Positions 51,534 through 58,356 of a stretch of 58,675 nt of DNA are shown here, piece after piece. Source of the DNA: an uncultured Oscillibacter sp. (GTDB taxonomy: Bacteria; Bacillota; Clostridia; Oscillospirales; Oscillospiraceae); contig CAMNRF010000005.1 in NCBI GenBank assembly GCA_946551795.1, positions 1 through 58,675 on the forward strand. Reading direction: 5' to 3'. Each line of letters opens with the position of its first letter. Positions within the stretch are counted from its first letter, which is position 1. The notes under the pieces were generated by a model that ran no database searches, was not told the origin of the DNA, and worked only from the letters and a program-made list of their open reading frames with translations. The position numbers were made by a program, and so were the translations under genes.

Positions 51534-51551
51534 AGGGGCCGCGCCCCCTGG
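51475..51551 (-). repeat. Intercistronic repeat, copy A
   Basis: 77 bases, about 96 percent identical to 53145-53223 (two single-base indels, one substitution). Includes the twister candidate plus a GGGGCCGCGCCCC palindrome. Confidence 0.9.
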
Positions 51552-51553
51552 GG

Positions 51554-51718
51554 TCAGTGTATGGTCCCGGAGGTCCCCAGCTGAAGCTGCTCCGGCAGGT
51601 CCTCGGTGACGGACACCACCTTGGCGTCCCCAAACCGCTCCAAGTGCTGGGCCAGGTCCTCCTTGATCCCGATGGCCTGGCCGGGCGGGGCATCCACCTG
51701 GATTATGATGGTCAACAT
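51554..51718 (-). CDS. Small early protein, unknown
   Basis: A 54-residue open frame, MLTIIIQVDAPPGQAIGIK... EDLPEQLQLGTSGTIH, with good codon use and typical spacing to both neighbours (the upstream gene's stop is 4 bases away). Predicted beta-alpha-beta with an acidic end. No known family. Confidence 0.65.
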   Translation of the reverse strand: MLTIIIQVDAPPGQAIGIKEDLAQHLERFGDAKVVSVTEDLPEQLQLGTSGTIH

Positions 51719-51722
51719 GGTA

Positions 51723-51917
51723 TTACACCTCCACGCGCTCCAGCTTTGTTACATCAAAACCGCCTGGATAGTTCTTCAATTTGACTACCGTGCTGCCGCA
51801 GACTTTCCATGGCTCACTTGCCACTTCCCATATAACTCCGGGGTGACAATCTGCCTCCAGGCAGTTGACCATTTTGACCATATCGCCAATATGGAATTTT
51901 TTCCTTTGCCGTTTCAT
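51723..51917 (-). CDS. Small early protein, SH3-like
   Basis: A 64-residue protein rich in Lys and Val (FHIGDMVKMVNCLEADCHPGVIWEVASEPWKVCGSTVVKLK), a beta-rich pattern with two Cys. May be an SH3-like or KOW-like small binding domain. Its role is unknown. Early operon position. Confidence 0.6.
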   Translation of the reverse strand: MKRQRKKFHIGDMVKMVNCLEADCHPGVIWEVASEPWKVCGSTVVKLKNYPGGFDVTKLERVEV

Positions 51918-51931
51918 ATCACTACATCCTT

Positions 51932-52162
51932 TCAGCTGTGGGTGGCGTTGAAGTTCTCAATCGCCCACCTGTTGCCCGTGGCCAGAACGGCCCGCCTGGT
52001 GCGCTCCGCTGGCCCCTCCTGCCGCCTGGGCGTGGCGGCCAGGGCCTCCATCATCCCGCAGTCCGGGCAGATGTCCGTAGCGTTGTCCCTGCGGGAGAGG
52101 GCGGGCGGCTCGGTGTAGGCCCGCCCGCAGATGGGGCAAATCCGCGCTTTGGTCTTATTCAT
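51932..52162 (-). CDS. Zinc-ribbon early protein
   Basis: A 76-residue protein with two Cys pairs (ARICPICGRAYTEPP and DICPDCGMMEAL), a zinc-ribbon pattern, and an arginine-rich C-terminal half. Likely binds nucleic acid or a partner protein. Adjacent to the DnaC-like gene. Confidence 0.68.
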   Translation of the reverse strand: MNKTKARICPICGRAYTEPPALSRRDNATDICPDCGMMEALAATPRRQEGPAERTRRAVLATGNRWAIENFNATHS

Positions 52163-52168
52163 GGGGCG

Positions 52169-53122
52169 TCATCCTTTCTCTCGTTTCTGGAGCCGGATGT
52201 CCCGGCCCTTGAACTCCACCACCGCATACGTCCCGGCGATCCGGGAGTACACCCGGCTGGTGTATTTCTTCTCAATATCCCGCAGGCCCAGGTTGGTGTT
52301 GATGATGGTGGGGCGGCTGGTGTTCAGCCGGGTGTTCACCAGGTCATAGACCTCCGATCTGGTATAGCTGGTGACCATCTCGGTCCCCAGGTCATCTATC
52401 ACCAGCAGATCGCAGCCGAAGATGATCTCCCGATACTCCAGCGCCGCTGCGTCCTTTTGGAACTTGCCGCGCTCCAGTTCATCCATCAGGTGCGGGGCCG
52501 ACACATACATGATCAGCCACCCGGAGCGCACCACCCCCTCGGCCACCGCCAGGGAGAGGTGCGTCTTGCCCAGGCCCGGCGGGCCGGTGAACAGGAGGTT
52601 CTTGCTTTCCTTGCTGAACTCCCGGACATAGCGCAGGCAGCTTTCCACCACCTTGCCCATCGCCGCCCGCTGTTCCCGGTCATAGTAGGCCAGGCTGAAG
52701 TTGTCAAAGGAACACTCCCGCGCCGGGGACACGTCGCACAGCTGCTCATACACCAGCTGGTTCAGAATCGTCTGCCTGCAGGTGCAGGTCTGGCCGTTGA
52801 CCACGCCCCGGTCCATGCAGGCCGGGCAGGTGTAGGGCGGCTCCAGGTCTGCCTCGGTAATCCCGGCTGCCGCCATCAGGGCTTGCAGCTGCTCCCGCCC
52901 GGCGCTGATCTGCGCGTCAATGTCCTCCAGGGTGTCCTGCTTGAAGATGGCCGCCGTGCTGCGCTTGGCATATAGGCCGTTCAGGGACCTTCGGGCGGCC
53001 TCCACCTCCGGGTGCTGCTCATGGAACAAGGTCATGGTGTGGGCCTGCCGTCTCTCGGCGTCCCAGCGGCGGGCGGCCAGGATTTCATCGGCCCGCTTCG
53101 CCAGCTTCTTGGGGTATTTCAT
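52169..53122 (-). CDS. DnaC-like helicase loader ATPase
   Basis: A 317-residue AAA+ protein that probably loads the replicative helicase. A four-Cys zinc patch (YTCPACMDRGVVNGQTCTC) precedes the ATPase core. Walker A is NLLFTGPPGLGKTHLSLAVAEG, with Walker B CDLLVIDDLGTE. The N-terminal helical region resembles DnaC/DnaI. Mu borrows host DnaC, so a dedicated loader is an added independence here. Twister copy B lies upstream. Confidence 0.87.
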   Translation of the reverse strand: MKYPKKLAKRADEILAARRWDAERRQAHTMTLFHEQHPEVEAARRSLNGLYAKRSTAAIFKQDTLEDIDAQISAGREQLQALMAAAGITEADLEPPYTCPACMDRGVVNGQTCTCRQTILNQLVYEQLCDVSPARECSFDNFSLAYYDREQRAAMGKVVESCLRYVREFSKESKNLLFTGPPGLGKTHLSLAVAEGVVRSGWLIMYVSAPHLMDELERGKFQKDAAALEYREIIFGCDLLVIDDLGTEMVTSYTRSEVYDLVNTRLNTSRPTIINTNLGLRDIEKKYTSRVYSRIAGTYAVVEFKGRDIRLQKREKG

Positions 53123-53144
53123 TTAACCACCTCGCTTTGCAGGT

Positions 53145-53205
53145 GCCTCACTCTGCATTTATCCGGGCTTGTGACCGGCTCCCTGGAGGGAGGCTGCATT
53201 AAGGC
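53145..53205 (-). ncRNA. Twister-like self-cleaving ribozyme, copy B
   Basis: Same architecture as 51475-51533: UUAA, TGCA/TGCA, CUCCC/GGGAG hairpin, GCCGGUCACAAGCCCGG, AUAAA. The one substitution and the indels fall outside the conserved core. It lies just upstream of the dnaC-like start and downstream of the membrane protein gene. Confidence 0.78.
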
Positions 53206-53223
53206 GGGGGCCGCGCCCCCTGG
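53145..53223 (-). repeat. Intercistronic repeat, copy B
   Basis: 79 bases. Partner of 51475-51551. Confidence 0.9.
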
Positions 53224-53226
53224 CCG

Positions 53227-53451
53227 TTATTGGAACTGCTCTCGCGCTTCTCGCCACATAGCGCCCAGCTGCCAGCCCAGGTATATCAGCAGGATGATCA
53301 GCGGCAGGATCAGGGCCTCGCCGCCCGGCAGGCCGTCCCGTTGCGCCCAGGTTTCCATCCCATATACCAGCAGCAGCCCGCTCATCACCCCGCTCAAAAA
53401 CACCAGGACCAGCCGCGCCGTCCATCCGATTTTGCGCCAGCATCTTTTCAC
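53227..53451 (-). CDS. Small membrane protein
   Basis: A 74-residue protein with two hydrophobic helices (TARLVLVFLSGVMSGLLLVYG and EALILPLIILLIYLGWQLGAMW). The GTG start at 53451 has AAAGGGG 8 bases upstream. TTG at 53469 is an alternative. Possibly an exclusion or lysogeny-related protein. Unknown. Confidence 0.62.
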   Translation of the reverse strand: MKRCWRKIGWTARLVLVFLSGVMSGLLLVYGMETWAQRDGLPGGEALILPLIILLIYLGWQLGAMWREAREQFQ

Positions 53452-53474
53452 CGTAAAAACCCCTTTCAAATCGT

Positions 53475-53702
53475 TTAACCCTCTTGGAACTCCGGGCAGG
53501 CCAGCACCCGGTAGCTTTCCACCTGCCCTTTATGGAACATTTTCAGATCCCGCCGCTCCGCTTCCCAGCCCTCCACCGGCGTGTGCGCCCGCCTGCTCCA
53601 GCTGCATCCCGCCCCGGTCTCCGGGGACGGCACCGCATTCCGGCAAAACCAGCACAGCGACATTGTGGGGGGCCTGTCGTGCTTTTGCCTTATCCATGGC
53701 AC
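53475..53702 (-). CDS. Small Cys-rich phage protein
   Basis: A 75-residue protein with CWFCRNAVPS, ETGAGCSWSR, HTPVEGWEAE and a C-terminal VLACPEF: a four-Cys, probably zinc-binding, small phage family seen in gut Clostridia. GTG start at 53702 lacks an obvious ribosome site. The in-frame ATG at 53663 is possible. A competing frame (53530-53697) has a better ribosome site but no family resemblance. Confidence 0.6.
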   Translation of the reverse strand: MPWIRQKHDRPPTMSLCWFCRNAVPSPETGAGCSWSRRAHTPVEGWEAERRDLKMFHKGQVESYRVLACPEFQEG

Positions 53703-53708
53703 CCGCCC

Positions 53709-54668
53709 TTACACCAGGCCGATGCCCATGGTCCGGGCCATGCCATACAAGCCATCGTGGCTGATGTCCTCGTTGTTGACAGCGTTGTTGTAGACGTTGA
53801 CCGCGCCCCGGATGCCCCACTTGCTCTGGCAGATACCGTGCAGGAAAGTCAGTTCCTTGGTCCTGCCCTCCTCGGCCAGCTTGGGAAATAGCGCCTTCAC
53901 ATCGTCGCTGGTGACCTTGCGGGTGCTGTAGTAGCGGTTCATGCGGATGCGGCTGAACAGCTGGGCGAAGCGGGCCTCCTGCTTGCCTACCATCCGGGCG
54001 TAGACCTCGGTGTTGCCGATCAGGGCGATGCCCACGCCCGGCTGACCGGTGATGGGGTTGGGGTCGGCCCAGGCCCTGATCTCCTCCAGGGCGCGAAGCT
54101 GCAGGTGCTGGGCCTCGTCGATGATGATGACCTTGTTTGTCCCCTCCAACTTCTCCCGGATGGACAGCATCAGGTCCAGCTTGTTGCGGCTCTCCGGCAC
54201 CTTCAGCGCCCGCGCCACCACCTTCAGGAGGTTGCCCAGAGTGCCGATGCTGGGGGTGGCCTGGATATACACGCTGGCGGCGGGGTTCTCCCGCACGAAC
54301 TTCTCGGCCCCCTTGGTCTTGCCGATCCCGGCGTCACCGTGGATGATGACCATGCCCTTTTCGATCTGGCAGTAGCGGATCAGCTTGCACACGTCCTCGG
54401 AAATGGAGGTGGGGATGTAGTCCTGGGTGGGCCGGTAGGGCATGGCCTTTTCGGTGCTGGCCTGCTGCTCCTCCTGGGTGCGGAAGAACTCCTCCAGCTT
54501 GCTTTCCAGCGCGGCGATGTCGCCGTTGTCGTACATACTGCGCCGGTACTGTGAGAGGGCCGTCTGGCTGATCCCCATCATGGGGGCGGCCTTGGCCTGG
54601 CTGATGCCCTTATCCTTCAGGAACTGCTCCACCCGTGCCTGCAGGGTGCTGTTGTACTCTTTACTCAT
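53709..54668 (-). CDS. MuB-like target-DNA activator ATPase
   Basis: A 319-residue AAA+ ATPase that picks target DNA and stimulates the transposase. N-terminal helix-turn-helix (residues 15-45, ISQAKAAPMMGISQTALSQYRR). Walker A GDAGIGKT (111-118), Walker B VIIIDEAQ (180-187). The ATG overlaps the transposase stop by 8 bases. As with MuB, it would also give target immunity. Confidence 0.92.
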   Translation of the reverse strand: MSKEYNSTLQARVEQFLKDKGISQAKAAPMMGISQTALSQYRRSMYDNGDIAALESKLEEFFRTQEEQQASTEKAMPYRPTQDYIPTSISEDVCKLIRYCQIEKGMVIIHGDAGIGKTKGAEKFVRENPAASVYIQATPSIGTLGNLLKVVARALKVPESRNKLDLMLSIREKLEGTNKVIIIDEAQHLQLRALEEIRAWADPNPITGQPGVGIALIGNTEVYARMVGKQEARFAQLFSRIRMNRYYSTRKVTSDDVKALFPKLAEEGRTKELTFLHGICQSKWGIRGAVNVYNNAVNNEDISHDGLYGMARTMGIGLV

Positions 54669-56625
54669 GATCGCTGCCTCCCTTTCGTTTTAAAGCGTTT
54701 CGGTTCATAACATCCAGGTCGGGACCGCCCGCCACCGCTCTCAGTAGCGGCTCCTCATCAGGCCGCTGGAGTTCCAGCACCTTGGGGTCCGCGCTGGGGA
54801 CGATCCTGGCGGTCTTGCTTTGGTGCGCCTGCTCCATGACAAGTTCCAGGGCGGTGCGCCGAGATACAAACGGGAGAATACTGGCTTCCACCTGGGCCTT
54901 GGCCTTCTTCTTCAGGCTCCGGGTCTTTCGGATGGCGTCCTTGACCTGCTCACCGTCATCGCCGTACTTACAGATCACATCATCCCTGGCCGGTAGCGTG
55001 CAGATAAAACGGTCCTGCAGGTCGTACACCCTGACCTCTCGGAGGTCATCCGGGTCATAACGCAGGTATACCTGCTTCCCTTGCATCTGCATGATGAAGT
55101 CATCATCCCAATAGGAAATGTTGTACCCGGCGATGGGAAGCCGAACACCCAACCGCCCAACCTTCTGCGGGCGGGCGCTGCGCATCAACATCAGGTTCAG
55201 GTCCTCGGCCCCGGCCACCCGCTTGGTGTACAAGTTCTCATTGTAGACCTGCTGGCGGGGCTTGCCCCGGTCCGCTACTACCTCGCCGCCGTAGGGCTGC
55301 TGGTTGAAATACCAATCCAGCAACTCCTCCACCGCCTCGGTAAAGGTGCTGTCCAGGGGTATCTCGCCATTCTTCAGGACGCCCTTCAGGCGCTCCGGCT
55401 TTTCCAGGACGTTGCCGCCTGTGTAGGTGTCAAACAGTCGGGAGAGGTGATCCTTTACGTCCCGGAACCGCCGCTCGATGATTTTCGCCTTGGCGTTGCG
55501 CACGATGGCGTTAGTCATCTTGATCCCCAGCCGTTCAAACACCGGGGGCGGCTCGAACCGCTCCTGTCCATCCTTGGGCTTCTTTTTGCGGTGGCCCAGG
55601 CCGCCGATATCAAAGGTCAGGAACTCGCGGCCATTGTCCACATAGATGTTTTCCGGGATGCCGTACTTCAAAATGCCCTTGCGCAGTGCGATCAGCGTTG
55701 CCTGACTGCTGGGAGCCGTGGTAACATAGCACCCAGTGAAGATACCGCTGCGGGCATCGAAGAAAGCTGTCAAATATAGGCGGTGCCGCTGGCCGTTGTC
55801 GCCCTGGGTGATCACGTCGAATGTGTGGTTGTCCGCGATCCACCACTCGTTGCTGGCCATTTCGCTGTAGATACGCTGGATGTACGGGGCGCAGCGGTCA
55901 TCAAACGCCTTCTCGCCTTCCCGTCCCAATATCTTGATTGGTTCGGGGATATCGTTCTGCACCATTCGGTAAAAAGTCGTGTAACTCGGTATGTCGGCCA
56001 CCAGGTAGGGGGCCTCCTGCTGCGCCCACAGCTTCATGTACTCATAGCACTTTTTGATGGGGTGCTGACTTTGATCCAGATAGTAATACAGAAAAGCCTG
56101 CCGCATGGGATCGGTGATGGTGCTTTTCCCTTTTCGGTTCTTGCCCCGCTTGTTCACCAGGCCGTCCAGATCATTCTCATCCAAGGCCCGCTGGCGTCTG
56201 TACAGCATATCCACCGAGAGCCTGTGCTCCGGGTCCGTTTTGGCGCACAGGGCGATGAACATATCATCGGCCTCGGCCTTGCTGCCGGGGTACTTGCTCC
56301 GATACTGCTGCCACTCTTTCAGCGTCCTCAGCCACCAGGCGATCTCCTTCTGCTCCTCGGCGGTGTAGTGATCCAGCGGCTTGCTGGCCTTGCGCTCTGG
56401 CAGGAGGTCAGCTGGAGGCACGGGGAAGCTGGCTTTCACCTGATAGAAATACTTCAACACTAAATCGGGGTTATATTCTGCAATGGCATCAATGGAAAAC
56501 TCCCATTCAGAAGTGCTGGTCGGTTTTTTCCCTTTCAGCTTTCCTTCCTTTGCCAGCTTTCGGATGAATTGCTCACTGCAGCCCTTCAACTCTGCAACTT
56601 GCTTGGTATTCAGCCTGGTTTCCAT
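54661..56625 (-). CDS. Mu-type DDE transposase
   Basis: Cuts and joins the prophage ends to target DNA, for integration and replicative transposition. N-terminal winged or MerR-like DNA-binding domain (LNTKQVAELKGCSEQFIRKLAKEGKL, 5-30). The DDE core has Asp265 (WWIADNH), Asp330 (IYVDNGREF) and Glu384 (KIIERRFRDVK). A Mu-type beta-barrel follows (about 490-560), then a basic C-terminus. 654 residues, like MuA. A hammerhead candidate separates it from the gene upstream. Confidence 0.94.
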   Translation of the reverse strand: METRLNTKQVAELKGCSEQFIRKLAKEGKLKGKKPTSTSEWEFSIDAIAEYNPDLVLKYFYQVKASFPVPPADLLPERKASKPLDHYTAEEQKEIAWWLRTLKEWQQYRSKYPGSKAEADDMFIALCAKTDPEHRLSVDMLYRRQRALDENDLDGLVNKRGKNRKGKSTITDPMRQAFLYYYLDQSQHPIKKCYEYMKLWAQQEAPYLVADIPSYTTFYRMVQNDIPEPIKILGREGEKAFDDRCAPYIQRIYSEMASNEWWIADNHTFDVITQGDNGQRHRLYLTAFFDARSGIFTGCYVTTAPSSQATLIALRKGILKYGIPENIYVDNGREFLTFDIGGLGHRKKKPKDGQERFEPPPVFERLGIKMTNAIVRNAKAKIIERRFRDVKDHLSRLFDTYTGGNVLEKPERLKGVLKNGEIPLDSTFTEAVEELLDWYFNQQPYGGEVVADRGKPRQQVYNENLYTKRVAGAEDLNLMLMRSARPQKVGRLGVRLPIAGYNISYWDDDFIMQMQGKQVYLRYDPDDLREVRVYDLQDRFICTLPARDDVICKYGDDGEQVKDAIRKTRSLKKKAKAQVEASILPFVSRRTALELVMEQAHQSKTARIVPSADPKVLELQRPDEEPLLRAVAGGPDLDVMNRNALKRKGGSDHE

Positions 56626-56646
56626 CGGTCCACCCGCTTTCTTGAC

Positions 56647-56705
56647 CTGCCATCATCAGTGTGGGGAGGTCATCCCCCGCAGACGCCCCGGAGGACGTTT
56701 CGGCT
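56647..56705 (-). ncRNA. Type II hammerhead ribozyme candidate, copy 1
   Basis: Minus-strand RNA begins right after the upstream stop codon: GCC, GAAA, stem III ACGUCC-UCCG-GGGCGU (UNCG loop), GUC with cleavage expected between 56682 and 56681, stem I closed by a loop (UG.GGGG/CCCC.CA), CUGAUGA, then U and GGC pairing with the first GCC. All core elements are present. The single extra U after CUGAUGA differs from consensus. Confidence 0.8.
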
Positions 56706-56906
56706 TTAGTCGGCTTCCTCTTGCCCTAAATATTCCTTGATCCTCTGTTCCAGCCGGTTGGACATATGACCGTCAAAAAGGTCGTTGATCTTTGAGTGGG
56801 CGGTAGGGTCTGTTTGATTGAGGTACAACATAATCGCCATTGCCAAGGGTTCCCTGGAAAACGCTTCCTCCGTGATTGCTTCTTTCAGCGCATCTGTTCT
56901 GTCCAT
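56706..56906 (-). CDS. Small early protein, unknown
   Basis: A 66-residue helical protein (TDALKEAITEEAFSREPLAMAIMLYLNQTDPTAHSKINDLF...). It is flanked by ribozyme candidates on both sides, starting 18 bases after one and ending at the start of the other. A weak AAAGGA lies upstream. Possible transposition accessory factor. Unrecognised. Confidence 0.65.
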   Translation of the reverse strand: MDRTDALKEAITEEAFSREPLAMAIMLYLNQTDPTAHSKINDLFDGHMSNRLEQRIKEYLGQEEAD

Positions 56907-56923
56907 ATAGATTTCCTTTCTGC

Positions 56924-56984
56924 CCTGCCATCATCAGGCCAGGTGGGGCGGCTCCTGGCGACGGCCCGCAGGCCGTTTCGGCTG
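56924..56984 (-). ncRNA. Type II hammerhead ribozyme candidate, copy 2
   Basis: Same plan as copy 1 with covarying stems: GCC, GAAA, stem III ACGGCC-UGCG-GGCCGU (UNCG loop), GUC (cleavage expected between 56960 and 56959), stem I GCCAGG/CCUGGC, CUGAUGA, U, GGC. Where copy 1 has U-G, copy 2 has G-C. Stem I sequences differ completely but both pair. It starts immediately after the stop at 56985. Confidence 0.82.
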
Positions 56985-57179
56985 TTACCTGCTTTTAACG
57001 ATACAAAGCTGGAACTCGCTTCCATCGGACATCCGAAGCACCAGGCCATTGTCACGGCTCATCATCCCCGCATCCGCGAAAGTAGTTACACTGACCAATT
57101 CCTCGAAAGCGGTGTCGCTTACGTCGCAATCTCCATCCAGGATCATTTCCAGCGCATTTTGGATTACTAACTCGTTCAT
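56985..57179 (-). CDS. Small early protein, unknown
   Basis: A 64-residue acidic protein (MNELVIQNALEMILDGDCDVSDTAFEELVSVTTFADAG is predicted helical, then beta). It follows the Ner/Cro-like gene by 3 bases and so is likely translated from the same early message. No motif is known. It may modify transposase or repressor function. Confidence 0.65.
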   Translation of the reverse strand: MNELVIQNALEMILDGDCDVSDTAFEELVSVTTFADAGMMSRDNGLVLRMSDGSEFQLCIVKSR

Positions 57180-57182
57180 GGT

Positions 57183-57377
57183 TTAGGCTCCTTTCGTTTC
57201 GGTAAAAATATCTTCGATGCTACATTCCAGGATTTGCGCTAACTGGAGGCAATTCCTTAACCGTGGCTGCGCAATGCCTCGTTCCCATTGACTGATGGCC
57301 GTCTGGTCAACATGAACCATTTGTGCCAGCTGCACTTGGGTAAGCCCCTTTTCTTTCCTTAACGTGCGAAGTCCCAT
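57183..57377 (-). CDS. Ner/Cro-like early repressor
   Basis: A 64-residue XRE protein made almost only of a helix-turn-helix: LRTLRKEKGLTQVQLAQMVHVDQTAISQWERGIAQPRLRNCLQLAQIL. It is the first gene of the early operon, the position of Mu Ner and lambda Cro. It may bind the AGTAG-N4-CTACT operators and shut off repressor synthesis. GGAGG lies upstream. Confidence 0.88.
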   Translation of the reverse strand: MGLRTLRKEKGLTQVQLAQMVHVDQTAISQWERGIAQPRLRNCLQLAQILECSIEDIFTETKGA

Positions 57378-57393
57378 TTACGCGCCTCCTTTC

Positions 57394-57407
57394 AGTAGTT
57401 TACTACT
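57394..57407. promoter_or_regulatory. Operator O1 (AGTAG-TTTA-CTACT)
   Basis: Perfect 5-bp half-sites, just downstream of the early -10 box. Confidence 0.8.
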
Positions 57408-57435
57408 ATTATAAGCCAAACTCCTATTTTGTCAA
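57408..57435 (-). promoter_or_regulatory. Early lytic promoter
   Basis: Minus-strand consensus TTGACA (57430-57435) and TATAAT (57408-57413), spacer 16. Its -35 shares the end base with operator O2 and its start region overlaps O1. Confidence 0.9.
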
Positions 57436-57448
57436 GTAGTAATCTACT
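57435..57448. promoter_or_regulatory. Operator O2 (AGTAG-TAAT-CTACT)
   Basis: Same half-sites as O1, centred 41 bases away (about four helical turns), at the early -35 and upstream of the repressor promoter. Confidence 0.8.
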
Positions 57449-57459
57449 AAAATTTTTTG

Positions 57460-57488
57460 TTGCGTTTTATTAGTACAACTCCTATAAT
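57460..57488 (+). promoter_or_regulatory. Repressor promoter
   Basis: TTGCGT (57460-57465), 17 bases, TATAAT (57483-57488), about 22 bases before the TTG start at 57511. Confidence 0.75.
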
Positions 57489-57510
57489 GAAATATAAGGA
57501 GGTGTCTGCC

Positions 57511-57951
57511 TTGAATTCTTTACGGAAACTTCGCAAGGAAAAAGGGCTGTCACAACAAAACCTGGCAGAACTTTTAGCTGTAAATCAAACAGCTGTCAGC
57601 CAATGGGAGCGGGGTATAACAACTCCATCCTCCCGAATGCTGTTAAAATTGAGCCAAATCTTTAGCGTCAACCCATGTGAATTGCTAAATGATGCTGGTG
57701 TAACTTCCGCTCATCAGTGGGACGATCCCGAAATTATGGAGGCTGTGCGGGAAAGCCTTCCAGCGCAGATCAGCGGGCTGAATGACGTGCTAAAGGGCTG
57801 CCCCGCTCAGGAGCAGAAGCTGACCTTTGACATCCTGGTGCAGCTTCGCTATGTGCTGGAATTGAAAGACACCGCCAAAAGGATGACGGCCCTATCTATG
57901 CTCCATGATGTCGCCGCCGCTGTAGAACACCTTGCTGGCGAAGAAAAATGA
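57511..57951 (+). CDS. Prophage repressor (CI/c-like)
   Basis: A 146-residue repressor on the opposite strand to all other prophage genes. N-terminal helix-turn-helix (SLRKLRKEKGLSQQNLAELLAVNQTAVSQWERGITTPSSRML), closely related to the Ner/Cro-like protein so both may recognise the same operators. Its C-terminal helical domain (PEIMEAVRESLPAQISGLNDVLKGCPAQEQKL...) probably makes dimers. TTG start with AAGGAGG 8 bases upstream. No peptidase motif, so it is not a RecA-cleaved CI. Confidence 0.88.
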   Translation: MNSLRKLRKEKGLSQQNLAELLAVNQTAVSQWERGITTPSSRMLLKLSQIFSVNPCELLNDAGVTSAHQWDDPEIMEAVRESLPAQISGLNDVLKGCPAQEQKLTFDILVQLRYVLELKDTAKRMTALSMLHDVAAAVEHLAGEEK

Positions 57952-58210
57952 GCCTTTATTTTTTCCGTTATTGAGTACGCTTGTATCTTAAACGCCCGCG
58001 CCAGTTTTGTCTTAAATATGGAAGATAATTCCGTGTTACGTAATACCTTTTACGGGGACATGGTGCGCAACCTGCCCTGGTTTGAGGTGGTGTGCCTCCA
58101 ATAAAGGCCCTCTCCGTAAAACCGTTGAAAATAGCGGTTTTTTCGTTGGTTGCGCGGCCTGCCGTGCTGGTTGCGCGGTTAGTTGCGGGGTCCGGCCTTT
58201 CAAACAACAA

Positions 58211-58273
58211 AAAAGAACCGTTTAAGAGATACCAATGCGCCCTGTTGTGCGCCCCCTCTTAAACGGTTCTTTT
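58211..58273. repeat. 18-bp inverted repeat near the right prophage end
   Basis: AAAAGAACCGTTTAAGAG and its exact complement flank a 27-base loop that itself holds GCGC/GCGC. The CGTTTAAGAG core is shared with the left-end inverted repeat 20774-20815. Confidence 0.75.
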
Positions 58274-58346
58274 ACGTTCCTTAAAAGCCCCGAAACCGTT
58301 GAAAATACGGCATTTCCACGCCTTGCCCGCCAGCCATGCGCCCCCG

Positions 58347-58356
58347 CTCTTAAACG
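58347..58356 (+). repeat. CTCTTAAACG end motif
   Basis: Fifth exact copy of the decamer (others at 20779, 20801, 58219, 58256, counting both strands). A degenerate CTCTTAAAAG follows immediately at 58357. Confidence 0.7.

Noticed and set aside
53530-53697. Alternative frame overlapping the Cys-rich early gene
   Set aside because: It has a fair ribosome site but no family resemblance, while the other frame keeps a four-Cys pattern seen in phage proteins. Left as an alternative only.
57968-58210. 80-codon minus-strand frame after the repressor
   Set aside because: No ribosome site, opposite to the repressor's 3' end and inside the repeat-rich end region.
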